Origin: Saccharibacillus sp. O23
GTDB lineage: Bacteria; Bacillota; Bacilli; Paenibacillales; Paenibacillaceae
Assembly: GCF_002205895.1 (NCBI RefSeq)
Contig: NZ_NJDE01000003.1
Span: 310,001 to 374,000, forward strand
DNA: 64,000 bases
Direction: 5' to 3'
Below are positions 26,325 through 35,102 of this stretch, in pieces; positions within the stretch are counted from its first letter, which is position 1, and every line of letters starts with the position of its first letter. Position numbers and translations under genes: made by a program. The notes below the pieces were generated by a model. The model saw only the letters and a program-made list of their open reading frames with translations. It was not told where the DNA came from and did no database searches.

Positions 26325-27537
26325 ATTCGGCCTCCTTTTTCGAATCCGTCAGCGGCAGCGTGATATCGATCGCGATGCCGTGCGGCTTCCTCGCCGCGAT
26401 CTCGCAGCTTCCGCCCGCGCCCTGGCATCGCTTGCGGATGCCGCCCAGCCCGAAGCCTTCCCGAATCGGTTCGCCGGGCGTCAGCACGCCGTCGTCGCGA
26501 TAGTTCAGCAGAACTTCGGAAGCGTTCTGTTTGACCCGAATCTCGACCTTCCGTGCATTCGCATGGCGAATCGTGTTGGTGAGCGCCTCCTGCAGGCAGC
26601 GATAGAGCGCGGCCGCGACGCCCGGCGGCCATTCTTCGTGGCCCGCCCTTTCTTCCATGTCGAGTTCAATCTGCGGAACGCCTGGCGTCGAAGCCGTCTG
26701 CTGCACGAGACTGCGCAGCGAGATGAGCCCCGCGCCGCTGCCGTCGGCTTCCATGTTGTGCACGACGACGCGCACTTCCTGCAAGCAGGAGCGCGCCACG
26801 TCCAACACCGTGCGCACGATCTGTTCCGATTCCGCCGGGTCGCTCTTGAGCACGTAAGGCAGCGCTTGAAGCTGCACGATCACCGAAGTTAGCCGATGCC
26901 CGATACTGTCGTGAATATCTCTGGCGATCCGGCCGCGTTCTTCCAATACCGCGTAGCGAAGCGACTGCATCGTCGCGCGTTCCAGTTCTTCGTGCGCCCG
27001 TTGAAGACTGGCATGCGTCTCGGCCAATTCCGCATGCACGATCCGAAGTTCTTCGGTATGCCGCTGCTCTTCCAGACGTTTGGTCCGATTGATGCGGAAC
27101 GTCCGCAGCAGCGCGTACATGCCCGCGTACATAAACAAATCTTGACGCAGCAGGCTTTCCCATGAAGCTTCTTCATGCCCGATCCGCAGCACGAAAGTGG
27201 TCAGGAAGATGCCGATCGCCAGCAAAGCGGATGCCGGCTCGACCATCAGCAGAGCGGTATAACTGATCAAGAAGCCCTGCAGGATCATGAGCAGCGTCGT
27301 ATCTTGACCGAACAGCAGCCAATACCCGGCCGAGCACGCATAGAGTCCGCCCAGCAGCAGACCCAGACGCAGATTTCCCCGAATCAGAGGCGCGGCCGCC
27401 AGACCGCCGATCACCAGCACGCCCAACAGGCCCGCGGCCCAGCGTTCCGAGGTCGTGTCGGGCATCAGGCGCACGAACAAATAGAGCAGCACGATGGCGG
27501 AGAAAATCTGACCGCGACGAAGCCGCATTACATTCAC
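26311..27537 (-). CDS. Sensor histidine kinase, HisKA_3 type
   Basis: A 408-residue membrane kinase. Five to six hydrophobic segments cover residues ~10-145. A coiled-coil stretch (~150-200) leads to the HisKA_3 box ERGRIARDIHDSIGHRL with phospho-acceptor H209. The ATPase domain has EALTNTIRHA and GFGLGGIRKR. It starts with GTG, after AGGAGG, and that GTGA overlaps the stop of the GNAT gene, implying coupled translation. The lack of a large extracytoplasmic domain suggests sensing within the membrane, as in DesK or LiaS (family knowledge). The stimulus is unknown. Confidence 0.87.
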   Translation of the reverse strand: MNVMRLRRGQIFSAIVLLYLFVRLMPDTTSERWAAGLLGVLVIGGLAAAPLIRGNLRLGLLLGGLYACSAGYWLLFGQDTTLLMILQGFLISYTALLMVEPASALLAIGIFLTTFVLRIGHEEASWESLLRQDLFMYAGMYALLRTFRINRTKRLEEQRHTEELRIVHAELAETHASLQRAHEELERATMQSLRYAVLEERGRIARDIHDSIGHRLTSVIVQLQALPYVLKSDPAESEQIVRTVLDVARSCLQEVRVVVHNMEADGSGAGLISLRSLVQQTASTPGVPQIELDMEERAGHEEWPPGVAAALYRCLQEALTNTIRHANARKVEIRVKQNASEVLLNYRDDGVLTPGEPIREGFGLGGIRKRCQGAGGSCEIAARKPHGIAIDITLPLTDSKKEAEYEQG

Positions 27538-28115
27538 CGAAAGTCCTCCTCTTTGGCCGATCCGTCTTGTTTGCTATAGCTTTCTTCGATTCTACCACAG
27601 CGCAAACGGCGAACCATGATCCAATCGGTCTGTTCTTCGTCGCCCATGAAGAAGGAATGCTCGCCTTCGCGCAAAAAGCCCAACCGCTCGTAGAAAGCCG
27701 CCGCGTCCGCGTTTTTCTCCCAGACGCCCAGCCAAAGCTTGCTTTTGCCCTGCTCTTCGGCCGCTGCCTGCGCCAGATCGATCAGCTTCCGGCCGAATCC
27801 ACGGCGTTTGAACGCGCGGCGAATATAGATCCGTTCGATCTCCAGCGCCTCGTCGCCCATCGGTTCGGACTGCGCTTCCCCGACGTTCAGCTTCAGAAAA
27901 CCGGCCGGTTCGCCGCCTTCTTCAAGCAGGTAAAAAGTCGAACCAAGACGATTCAGCTCGTTCGCCAACCGCTGTTCGTCGAATGCTTTTTCCAGATAAA
28001 CCTGCATATTTTCCGGCTTGTTCTGAGCGGCGAACGTGTCGCCAAACGTCTCGATGCCGATCTCCCGCAGCGTCTGCAAGTCTTCGATCGTCGCGATTCG
28101 AATCGTAGTCGTCAT
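27534..28115 (-). CDS. GNAT-family N-acetyltransferase
   Basis: A 193-residue acetyltransferase. IRIATIEDLQTLREIG is the usual N-terminal strand-helix, the acetyl-CoA loop is IRRAFKRRGFGRKLI, and KLWLGVWEKNADAAAFYERLGF is the C-terminal motif with the conserved Tyr and Phe. The ATG at 28115 follows GGAGGACA; the longer frame from 28163 has no ribosome site. Its start overlaps the MarR stop (TAATG) and its stop overlaps the kinase start (GTGA). Substrate is unknown. Linkage with a MarR protein suggests detoxification or polyamine-type acetylation, but this is inference. Confidence 0.85.
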   Translation of the reverse strand: MTTTIRIATIEDLQTLREIGIETFGDTFAAQNKPENMQVYLEKAFDEQRLANELNRLGSTFYLLEEGGEPAGFLKLNVGEAQSEPMGDEALEIERIYIRRAFKRRGFGRKLIDLAQAAAEEQGKSKLWLGVWEKNADAAAFYERLGFLREGEHSFFMGDEEQTDWIMVRRLRCGRIEESYSKQDGSAKEEDFR

Positions 28116-28576
28116 TATTGTCCTCCGTATTCGCGTTTGCCGCCTTTTTTGACGAACTCCCAATCGACTTCGACGTTCGCGCGAATCTTCCGCAGCAGTT
28201 CGAGCGCCGTCTTCGCTTCGCGATCCGACAGCCCCGCCAATGCCACGTTTTCGGAATGGTCGTTCTCCCGTTTGATCAGCGGATACGTTTCTTCGCCTTT
28301 GGCGGTCGGGAACAGCTTCTTGATCTTGCGGTTGAGCTCGTCGTCTTTTTTCTCGATAAAACCGTTCTGTTCGAGCTTCTGGATCGCCCTTGCCGCCGTC
28401 GTCCGGTCCACCTTGATCATCTCGGCCAGCTTCTCTTGAATGATGCCGGGATGCTCGCAGATCCGCACCAGATACAGATACTGCCCTTTCGTCAGCTCAT
28501 GCGCTTTGAACTCGATATTGCTGATCGAATCGAGCGCTCTCGCGATCATGCCGATCTCCCGCAGAATTTCCGTCAT
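28115..28576 (-). CDS. MarR-family regulator
   Basis: A 153-residue winged-helix regulator. The HTH is IIQEKLAEMIKVDRTTAARAIQKLEQNGFIEK, the wing is DDELNRKIKKLFPTAKG, and N- and C-terminal dimerisation helices flank it. It is the first gene of the operon, downstream of a promoter whose -35 lies inside a TGTTG-N6-CAACA palindrome (28651-28666). Autorepression is a straightforward prediction. MarR repressors of this type commonly sense small aromatic or toxic compounds. Confidence 0.87.
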   Translation of the reverse strand: MTEILREIGMIARALDSISNIEFKAHELTKGQYLYLVRICEHPGIIQEKLAEMIKVDRTTAARAIQKLEQNGFIEKKDDELNRKIKKLFPTAKGEETYPLIKRENDHSENVALAGLSDREAKTALELLRKIRANVEVDWEFVKKGGKREYGGQ

Positions 28577-28635
28577 GCTTCGTTCACCTCGTTTGTTCGG
28601 GACGCGTCTGCCGCGCGGTCCGTGATCTTCTTCGA

Positions 28636-28666
28636 AATATAATAGATTTTTGTTGTATTTGCAACA
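28636..28666 (-). promoter_or_regulatory. MarR promoter with palindromic operator
   Basis: On the minus strand TTGCAA (28659-28664), 17 bases, TATATT (28636-28641). The palindrome TGTTGTATTTGCAACA (28651-28666) covers the -35. Confidence 0.7.
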
Positions 28667-28814
28667 TTAAAAATTCGATGCCGAACAAACTGTCGAGAGC
28701 GGTAGGCGTTCTTCGGCAGGTCGAGTTGATGGCTCGGGCCTCGCTTCACGACCGGGGTCTGTTAGTAGCGGTACGGCCGATCGACAATCCGGTCGCACGG
28801 AAGAAGAAGCCATC

Positions 28815-28996
28815 TTGCACTTTTTACAACCTGATGCTTATAAAACGCGTGTTGGTGCGTCGATCTTGCAGTTTCTGCAACATGTTGAGGCGAACGGTAC
28901 GTTTCCGAGCGGATTGTAGGCCGGAATGTTGTAAAAAGTGCAGCTTCACTCGGTAAAAAGGGCTATTCGTGTGCTTTATGTTGTATATGGTGCAAC
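28815..28996. repeat. Four-unit inverted repeat element, locus D
   Basis: Two minus-strand units (28815-28830, 28865-28883) are followed by two plus-strand units (28925-28944, 28977-28996). Read in unit orientation they start RTTGYA and contain TGCAA or TGCAG about nine bases later. Spacings are 50 and 52 bases between like-oriented units. The architecture matches loci at 36755, 55944 and 59825. The region is non-coding; the rest of the 625-base gap shows only the MarR promoter and a terminator. Confidence 0.6.
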
Positions 28997-29013
28997 TTCG
29001 GAGCGGCAGCTTG

Positions 29014-29049
29014 TAAAAAGAGACCCTTTCCCGATAAGGGAAAGGGCCT
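29014..29049 (-). terminator. Terminator of the VTC/DUF4956/carbohydrate-binding operon
   Basis: On the minus strand CCCTTTCCC, loop, GGGAAAGGG, then TCTCTTTTT. Confidence 0.8.
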
Positions 29050-29201
29050 CGAAATGAAGTGTCGAGAAGGCTAGACGCGGCTAGCAGCGAGACGACGGAG
29101 AAAGCCATTTCGGAAAGAAACCTACACCAACGAATTTGTCTCATAGTCGGCGTTCCTCTTCCTCCTGTGGCCAAGCCGCTCTCGGAGCGCAGCCTCCGAA
29201 A

Positions 29202-31682
29202 TCACTCCGCGCTTGTCGTCGTACCGGACGTGCTCGTCGACTGCGTCCCCCGCGGGCCGCGGGTCGTGCCGTCGCCGCCCATCCCGCCGCCGAATCCGCC
29301 CATGCCGCTCGGGGCGGTCGTCACGCCCGAGGCGTCGACCCACGTCGTCGCTTCGTCGGCCGAGAACGCGAAGGTCGTATAGGCCGTACCGCCGCTGTAC
29401 GCGCCGCCGGTATACAGGCCGTCGAATACGCTGCCCGTCGACGCGCCGCCGGTCGAGACGGTATACGTCTCTCCCGCTTTCAGCGCGGAAGAGCTGACGA
29501 CGACCGAACTGAACGACTTCGCCGGAGCGAAGGTCAGCACGTCGTTGCCCTCCGCGTCTTCGACGTGTACCAGCGTGCCCGCCGCCAACGTCTGGGCGAA
29601 CGTGATGCCGAGCGAGCGCTGGCTCGACGCCGCCGAAGGCGCTTGCGCCATGCCGGAGCTGCCGGCGGCGATCAGAGAGCCGCCGCTGATCGCGAACGTG
29701 CCGTCGTAATCCAGCGGCCCGTTGCCGTTGTCGGTCGGTCCGTTCACGATGACCGTTCCGCCGGTCATCGTGACGGAACCGTTGGAATCCAGACCGTCGC
29801 CGCCCGCGTTGACGGTCAGCGTGCCGCCGCTGATGTTCAGCATGGCATTGCTGGCAGCCATCATGCCGCCGCCCATGCCGCCCGGCATCATGGTGCTGCC
29901 GGGAGCTTGGGACGCGGACGAAGTCGCGTCCGTCTGCGCCGTTGTCGTGCCGCCGGCCGACGAACTGCCTGCCGCGCTTGTCGACGCAGCGGATTGCGTC
30001 GACGCGTTCGCTGCGGCGGCGGACGAAGTCGCCGCGCTGCCGCTTGTGGAAGGCGACGGGCTTGCCGTCGTCGAAGACCCTGCGGCAGCCGAGGCGTTCG
30101 CGGCAGCATCGGCCGCGCCGTTAGTCGCAGTCACGGCGGACGGATCGTCGCCGGACGCGTTCACGCCGTCGTCGGAAGCGGTGACGTCGATGTCGCCGCC
30201 CTTGACGTTGATCACGAAGCCTTCCAGCGCTTCGTAGCTGTCGGAGACCGCGATCTTGCCGCCGGACAGTTCCAGTACGGCGTCGGCATGGAAAGCGTCG
30301 TCGCCGGTCTTCACGGCGAACGTGCCGCCCGCGATGTTGACGTTGCCGTTGCTGTGCACGGCATCGTCGGCCGAATCGATCGTGAACGTGCCTTTGTTCA
30401 CGACGAGTTCGGTACCGGCCTTGAGCGCCTTCATGCTGTCGGTTGTCGTTTCTTCGGTCGTGGCGGAGTCACTTGCCGTCGTCGAAGCGGTGCTGCCGCC
30501 CGTCGCGGTTGCCGCCGAACCCGTCGGCGGCGTCATCGCCGTGCCGTCCGCGTTCGTCGGAGACGTCATCGGCGTGCCGTCCGCGTTGTTCGGCATCTCG
30601 CCCGGCGTCCAACCTTCCGGCATCTGGCCGCCGAAGCCGCCTCCGCCCATACCGCCGAATTCGTCGGTATGTTCCGGCCCGTTTTCGTAACCGCCGCCGG
30701 TCGTGATCGTGAACGTTCCGCCGTCCACGACCAGCGCCGTCTCCGCCTGGATGCCGTCGTTGGCCGCCGTGATATCGAAGCTGCCGCCGGAGATCGCGAC
30801 GAAGCCTTTTGCCGTATTGCTATCGTTGTTCGACTTAATCCCATCGCCGCCTGCTGTCACCTTAAACGTGCCGCCTTCGATCACCACGCGGTCTTTACCG
30901 ACGATCGCGTCGTCTGCCGCCTTAACCGTGATCTTGCCGCCGACGATATTCAGATTGTCTTTGCTGTGGATGCCGTCTTGGTAGCGGCCTGTCACGTTCA
31001 GCGCTCCGGTCCCGTTGATCGTCAGATTCGCTTTGCTGTAGATCGCCGCATCCGTCGCAGGTTCGGTGTCGCCGTCCGCTACCGCATAATCCGCAGCATC
31101 GGCAAACGTATTGGTCGTGCCCGCCGACAGCGTCACGATCACTTTATCCGCCGATTTCACATAGAAAGGCGAAGTCGAATCGTTCGATACCGTCGCGCCG
31201 CGCAGTACGATATGCACGTCGTCGGTATCGGCTGCATCCACCACGATCTGGCCGTCCGTCAGTTTGCCGCTGATCACGTACGTACCGGCTTTGGAGATCG
31301 TGACCGTGCTGCCGGAAGCTTTGGCCCCCGAACCGCTGACCGACGCCGACGCGCCGCTCAGTTTGATCGTCGTGTACGTGCCGGTGCTCCAAGCGGTGGC
31401 GTAATCTTTGGTTTTGAGCGTGACCAGATCGGAGACTTTCAGATCCGAAGCTGTCAGATTTGAAGCGGTAGAAGCGGTTCCTGTCGCAGCAGTCGAAGTC
31501 GTCGTCGAGTCGGAGGAAGCCGCGTTGATCAAATACCCGTTCGAAGCTTTCCATGTCAAGCCTTCCGCCGCGGCGGGCAGCACGGCTGCCGAAGTCAGCA
31601 GCACCGCGCCCAGCAGCCCGGCGGTCGCCATTTTGTTGTACATTTTGAATTTCGTTTTGTTTGTCGTTTTATTTTTTCTCAT
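29202..31682 (-). CDS. Cthe_2159-type secreted carbohydrate-binding protein, operon copy
   Basis: An 826-residue paralogue of the 9676-12012 protein. The N-terminus has a basic stretch and a hydrophobic core ending in PAAAEG, a type I signal peptidase site rather than a lipobox. The beta-helix body repeats ADDAIVGKDRVVIEGG, SADDAVHSNGN and TMTGGTV-like turns. Two disordered linkers, one Gly/Met/Pro-rich and one Ser/Ala/Thr-rich, lie at about residues 345-430 and 540-620. The C-terminus is Gly/Thr/Ser-rich. Family members bind acidic or cellulosic polysaccharides and calcium. It is the third gene behind a VTC polymerase and DUF4956, a known bacterial association. Confidence 0.8.
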   Translation of the reverse strand: MRKNKTTNKTKFKMYNKMATAGLLGAVLLTSAAVLPAAAEGLTWKASNGYLINAASSDSTTTSTAATGTASTASNLTASDLKVSDLVTLKTKDYATAWSTGTYTTIKLSGASASVSGSGAKASGSTVTISKAGTYVISGKLTDGQIVVDAADTDDVHIVLRGATVSNDSTSPFYVKSADKVIVTLSAGTTNTFADAADYAVADGDTEPATDAAIYSKANLTINGTGALNVTGRYQDGIHSKDNLNIVGGKITVKAADDAIVGKDRVVIEGGTFKVTAGGDGIKSNNDSNTAKGFVAISGGSFDITAANDGIQAETALVVDGGTFTITTGGGYENGPEHTDEFGGMGGGGFGGQMPEGWTPGEMPNNADGTPMTSPTNADGTAMTPPTGSAATATGGSTASTTASDSATTEETTTDSMKALKAGTELVVNKGTFTIDSADDAVHSNGNVNIAGGTFAVKTGDDAFHADAVLELSGGKIAVSDSYEALEGFVINVKGGDIDVTASDDGVNASGDDPSAVTATNGAADAAANASAAAGSSTTASPSPSTSGSAATSSAAAANASTQSAASTSAAGSSSAGGTTTAQTDATSSASQAPGSTMMPGGMGGGMMAASNAMLNISGGTLTVNAGGDGLDSNGSVTMTGGTVIVNGPTDNGNGPLDYDGTFAISGGSLIAAGSSGMAQAPSAASSQRSLGITFAQTLAAGTLVHVEDAEGNDVLTFAPAKSFSSVVVSSSALKAGETYTVSTGGASTGSVFDGLYTGGAYSGGTAYTTFAFSADEATTWVDASGVTTAPSGMGGFGGGMGGDGTTRGPRGTQSTSTSGTTTSAE

Positions 31683-31738
31683 TAAGATCTCTTCCCTTCC
31701 GGAGTTCGAATGATCGTCGTGCAGGACCTTGTCAACGC

Positions 31739-32428
31739 TTAGTATTCCGCCGTTACGGGAGGAGCCATCGTCAGCGACAAATCAAGATTGCCGTTGCGGG
31801 TACGGATCGAATCGAGAAACGCTTTCTGGTTGACGTTCGGGTCCAGCGTGACGGAGTAGACGAGTTCGTACAGACTGCCGAGTTCCGTCGTGCGGATCTT
31901 TTTCAATTCATGCTGCACGCCGAACTTGGCGAATACTTCTTCGAACGCTTCTTCGTAGCCGAGATTTTCGGGAATGGTGACTTTGAGCGTCTTCTGCTGC
32001 GACTTGCGAATACCGAATTTGAAGCGGCTCAGGGCGAACATCAGGGCGCAGAGGATCACGGTGAACAATACCGCGTAGCCGAGCGAACCGACGCCGCAGG
32101 CCAGACCGGCCGCCATCGTGAACAGGACGTACGTGATGTCTTTGGGATCGCCCGCCGCGCTGCGGAAACGGATGATCGAGAACGCCCCGGCCAAGCTGAA
32201 CGCGCGGGCCACGTTGCTGCCGATCATGAGGATGATGACGGCGACGACGATCGGGAGAATGACCAGCGTCAAGGTGAAACCCTGCGTGTAGGTGGTCTTG
32301 TTCGTTTTCATGTAGGTCAAGCTGATGATCGCGCCCAGAATGATCGCCAGGCCGATGGTCACCAGCGAGTTGGTCAGGGTCAGGTCGGTCGTACTCGTCG
32401 TCGCGCTGTTGAGGATAGAATCAAGCAT
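31739..32428 (-). CDS. DUF4956 membrane protein
   Basis: A 229-residue membrane protein with four hydrophobic helices in the first ~120 residues, followed by a soluble C-terminal domain (residues ~125-229). The segment IGSNVARAFSLAGAFSIIRFRSAAGDPKD is the DUF4956 signature. The ATG at 32428 is 10 bases after AAGGAG; the longer frame begins at a TTG without its own site. The start overlaps the VTC gene stop by eight bases, so the two are coupled. DUF4956 proteins recur beside VTC polymerases and CotH or Cthe_2159 proteins. A role in exporting or building a polyphosphate-linked surface polymer is an inference. Confidence 0.82.
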   Translation of the reverse strand: MLDSILNSATTSTTDLTLTNSLVTIGLAIILGAIISLTYMKTNKTTYTQGFTLTLVILPIVVAVIILMIGSNVARAFSLAGAFSIIRFRSAAGDPKDITYVLFTMAAGLACGVGSLGYAVLFTVILCALMFALSRFKFGIRKSQQKTLKVTIPENLGYEEAFEEVFAKFGVQHELKKIRTTELGSLYELVYSVTLDPNVNQKAFLDSIRTRNGNLDLSLTMAPPVTAEY

Positions 32429-33248
32429 ATTGCACAATCTCCTTTTCGTTGGCTTGTTCGAAGTTCGGCAGGTCGCGAAGCGCGCCGACTTGAGGATTCG
32501 GATGAAGAGTCAGGTTCGGTTGCAGCTCGGTCAGCGCTCGGCGGCTCTTGACCAGCTTCTTGTATTCGTTGCCGTATTTGGAGAAACCGGTACGGTACAG
32601 ACCGTGTTCGGACAGCATCTTGGACAGCCAAGCCGGCACGGTCTTCTCGGCTTTGACTTCCATCAGCCATTGTCCCGGTTCCATGAGCTGCTCGCCGTAA
32701 TCGCCGCGTTCCAACTGCACGTCGTAACGGCGGCAGCGGATATTCGTATCGAAGGTGATCCGCAGATCGCGGCTGGTCTTGTCGAACAGCGCTTTGCGAT
32801 CGTAAGACAGATACACTTTCGGCTCCAGATCGTAGAGACGGAGGAAATATTCGATCTCGTCCACGACCTGAGCGTTCATGTAAGGCTGAAGCTCCGGCGG
32901 CCGTCCGGTACGGACGAATTCGTACGCTTCGTTCAGTTTGAGCGCCGTACGGCGTTTGTTGACCAGACCGAACACTTTCTTTTTGATCTCCAGATACACT
33001 TTCGCGTCTTCGTGCGGTACGCCGTAAGCGCGAAGCCGAAGTTTCTCCTTGTATTTCGGTTTCGCGAGGCTCTGACGGATCAACGAATCGTGCGGAGTAT
33101 CGAAATACAGATTGCTGATGGAATAGAATTCGTTCTTGTTGTATTCGTCTTTCTCCATATACTCCAGCAGCGCCGCGTAGATTCGTTCGTAAGCCGCATG
33201 ATCCATCACATACTTGCTCTCGTACCGGTTGAAGACTTCGATCGCCAT
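32421..33248 (-). CDS. VTC-domain polyphosphate polymerase
   Basis: A 275-residue single-domain protein. Tunnel-fold residues of the VTC family are visible: NRYESKYVM near the start, KLRLRAYG, YLEIKKKVFGLVNKRR, LSYDRKALF, RITFDTNIRCRR and LMEVKAEKTVPAW. VTC domains make polyphosphate from ATP in eukaryotes. The bacterial homologues are usually adjacent to DUF4956, as here. It is the first gene of the operon under the operator at 33408-33439. It is likely cytoplasmic and membrane-associated through DUF4956. Confidence 0.83.
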   Translation of the reverse strand: MAIEVFNRYESKYVMDHAAYERIYAALLEYMEKDEYNKNEFYSISNLYFDTPHDSLIRQSLAKPKYKEKLRLRAYGVPHEDAKVYLEIKKKVFGLVNKRRTALKLNEAYEFVRTGRPPELQPYMNAQVVDEIEYFLRLYDLEPKVYLSYDRKALFDKTSRDLRITFDTNIRCRRYDVQLERGDYGEQLMEPGQWLMEVKAEKTVPAWLSKMLSEHGLYRTGFSKYGNEYKKLVKSRRALTELQPNLTLHPNPQVGALRDLPNFEQANEKEIVQYA

Positions 33249-33407
33249 GATTCATCTTTCCTTTCGCTGTATGGTAGTACCCTTTCAACTCTTAATCAGA
33301 GGTTTACGTTTCACTGAAACGCACACGCTTCAAGTGCGATTCAGGGGAGCGTATCCCTACCTTTAGTGTTGACAAGGTACTAGTCGGTGTTCCCTTGCCA
33401 TGTCTGT

Positions 33408-33439
33408 ATCTTAGGCGGGCAACCTTTAGCGAATCTTAA
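33408..33439 (-). promoter_or_regulatory. Predicted OmpR-type operator and -10 of the VTC operon
   Basis: On the minus strand TTAAGATTCGCTAAAG (33424-33439), 10 bases, TAAGAT (33408-33413). The 16-mer is identical to that at 12117-12132. A stem-forming segment at 33314-33350 between this promoter and the start codon has loose similarity to the interior of the MITE-like elements. Nothing else is evident in this ~300-base gap besides the terminator at 33512. Confidence 0.65.
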
Positions 33440-33511
33440 AGATCGAGGGTTTTGTAAAAAGAGGGCCTTCGAATTTTACTTATCGTTTACAAATGACGGA
33501 ATCCGCCCATC

Positions 33512-33541
33512 AAAAAAGAGAACCGGCACGCCGATCCTCTT
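33512..33541 (-). terminator. Terminator of the 33552 gene
   Basis: On the minus strand AGAGGATCGGC, two-base loop, GCCGGTTCTCT with two wobble pairs, then TTTTTT. Confidence 0.7.
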
Positions 33542-33551
33542 CGCGATGCAG

Positions 33552-34268
33552 TTATGAAGTTGGCTCATCAAAATCGAAGTCGATGTGCGTACCGATATCT
33601 TCCAAGCCCAACTGCTTCATGACTTGTTTGAGCGTGATCGACGGATTTTTCGCTCTTTCGGCGATCAGCGTCTCCGACATCAGCATCATCTCTTCGTGCG
33701 TCGCCGCTCTTCCTTTCGCACCTTCGGACAGCACTTGTTGGATTTCTTCGTCCGTCATGAACGGGTTCCGATTCCATTCCTCGTTCTTATATCGCTCGAA
33801 CTCGTCCCGTTCTACGGTGACGTTCTGTTCGTCTTTCTCTTTGAGGAAACGCTGCACGCGCATGACCCGAAGAGGGATTTCTGAGCCTCCCGCTCCCGAA
33901 CGGTCGATCGCCCACGTTTCATTTTTTAACAGCAGAAGCGTAAATTCGATAAATTCGTCCCAATCTCTTCGAATACACTTTTCCAAAATGGCGATGCTGG
34001 AATGCAAAGCTTTCAATTCGTCCACACGAATATCCGGATTCCGCGCGTACTCCAGCAGCTTCGATTCGAACAAAACGCGATAGTCCGCAAACTTGCCGCC
34101 TTGCCGTAACAAGTTCACGCTGCTTCTGATAAAATCCGCGACCTCGGCAGAAACCACCGTTCGCAGCCGAGACCCGATCTCGTTGTAATCCACCCTCGTT
34201 CTGCGCAGCAAATACAGAAAGTAGCTCAGTTCGATGACGATTTCGCTTAATACGGGTTCTTTTTTCAT
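33552..34268 (-). CDS. Hypothetical helical protein
   Basis: A 238-residue protein I do not recognise. It begins MKKEPVLSE and is predominantly helical with many charged residues. A cluster LSYFLYLLRRTRVD lies near the N-terminus and an acidic tail (HIDFDFDEPTS) at the end. There are no cysteines, signal peptide or membrane helices. GGGAGG precedes the ATG at 34268; the frame extends further upstream without a ribosome site. It is divergent from the OmpR two-component system and between that and the VTC operon. Its start lies 70 bases from the operator at 34338, so it might share regulation. Confidence 0.6.
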   Translation of the reverse strand: MKKEPVLSEIVIELSYFLYLLRRTRVDYNEIGSRLRTVVSAEVADFIRSSVNLLRQGGKFADYRVLFESKLLEYARNPDIRVDELKALHSSIAILEKCIRRDWDEFIEFTLLLLKNETWAIDRSGAGGSEIPLRVMRVQRFLKEKDEQNVTVERDEFERYKNEEWNRNPFMTDEEIQQVLSEGAKGRAATHEEMMLMSETLIAERAKNPSITLKQVMKQLGLEDIGTHIDFDFDEPTS

Positions 34269-34337
34269 CCTGCGCCTCCCGAATCCCTTTATTTGGAAAC
34301 TTAACACATGAACCTTGATTCCGTATAGCCCGAATCC

Positions 34338-34369
34338 TTAAGGTTGATTAAAGGGTTTCCCGATATAAT
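34338..34369 (+). promoter_or_regulatory. Operator and -10 of the OmpR two-component operon
   Basis: TTAAGGTTGATTAAAG (34338-34353), 10 bases, TATAAT (34364-34369). It has the same layout as the sites at 12101 and 33408, and implies autoregulation by the encoded response regulator. Confidence 0.65.
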
Positions 34370-34421
34370 GAGGACAAAGGCAAAACGACGACGATTTCCA
34401 ACAAAAACAGAGGGTGACGAT

Positions 34422-35102
34422 ATGAGAATATTGATCGTGGAAGACGAACAGCATCTGGCGGAAGCTTTGTCTCAAATTTTGAGAAAAAACAACTATTCGG
34501 TCGACGTCGTGCATGACGGCGAAGACGGCTTGGATTATGCGCTCAGCGACATCTATGATCTGCTGCTGCTCGATATCATGCTGCCGGGGCGCGACGGGAT
34601 CAGCATTCTCAAGACGATCCGCGGCAAAGGCATGTCCGTGCCGGTTATCCTGCTCACCGCCAAAGGCGAGACGCCGGACAAGATCGCCGGACTCGATTAC
34701 GGGGCCGACGATTACGTGGCGAAGCCTTTCTCTTCCGACGAACTGATGGCGCGAATCCGGGCGGCGCTGCGGCGTAAAGGCGAAGTGATGCCGGAAGACG
34801 CGCTCAAATACGGCGATCTGGAATTGAATGCTTCGAACCCGAAGCTGACGGTAGGCGGCAAAGAGATCAAGCTGAATCCGAAAGAGTGCGAACTGCTGGA
34901 ACTGCTGATCCTGCGCAAACAGTCGGTCACGTCGAAAGAGCAGATTATCGAGAAGCTGTGGGGATTCGATTCGGAAGCGGAGCATAACAACGTGGAAGTG
35001 TACATCTCGTTTCTGCGCAAAAAGCTGAACTTCCTCGGTTCGCGGACGCGCATCACCACGATTCGGGGGATCGGCTACGTGCTGGAAGAGGACAAGTCCT
35101 GA
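34422..35102 (+). CDS. OmpR-family response regulator
   Basis: A 226-residue regulator. The receiver domain has the acidic pair EDE, phospho-acceptor D51 in LLLLDIMLPG, Thr in LLTAKG and Lys in VAKPF. The winged-helix DNA-binding domain includes LNPKECELLELLILR and NVEVYISFLRKKL. The ATG at 34422 follows GAGGGTG; longer frames start inside the promoter. The stop overlaps the kinase start (TGATG). It is the natural candidate to bind the three TTAAG...TAAAG sites and thereby control the VTC operon and both Cthe_2159 genes. Confidence 0.9.
   Translation: MRILIVEDEQHLAEALSQILRKNNYSVDVVHDGEDGLDYALSDIYDLLLLDIMLPGRDGISILKTIRGKGMSVPVILLTAKGETPDKIAGLDYGADDYVAKPFSSDELMARIRAALRRKGEVMPEDALKYGDLELNASNPKLTVGGKEIKLNPKECELLELLILRKQSVTSKEQIIEKLWGFDSEAEHNNVEVYISFLRKKLNFLGSRTRITTIRGIGYVLEEDKS

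Noticed and set aside
28678-28956. 92-codon frame across locus D
   Set aside because: Its composition follows the repeat units. There is no ribosome site.
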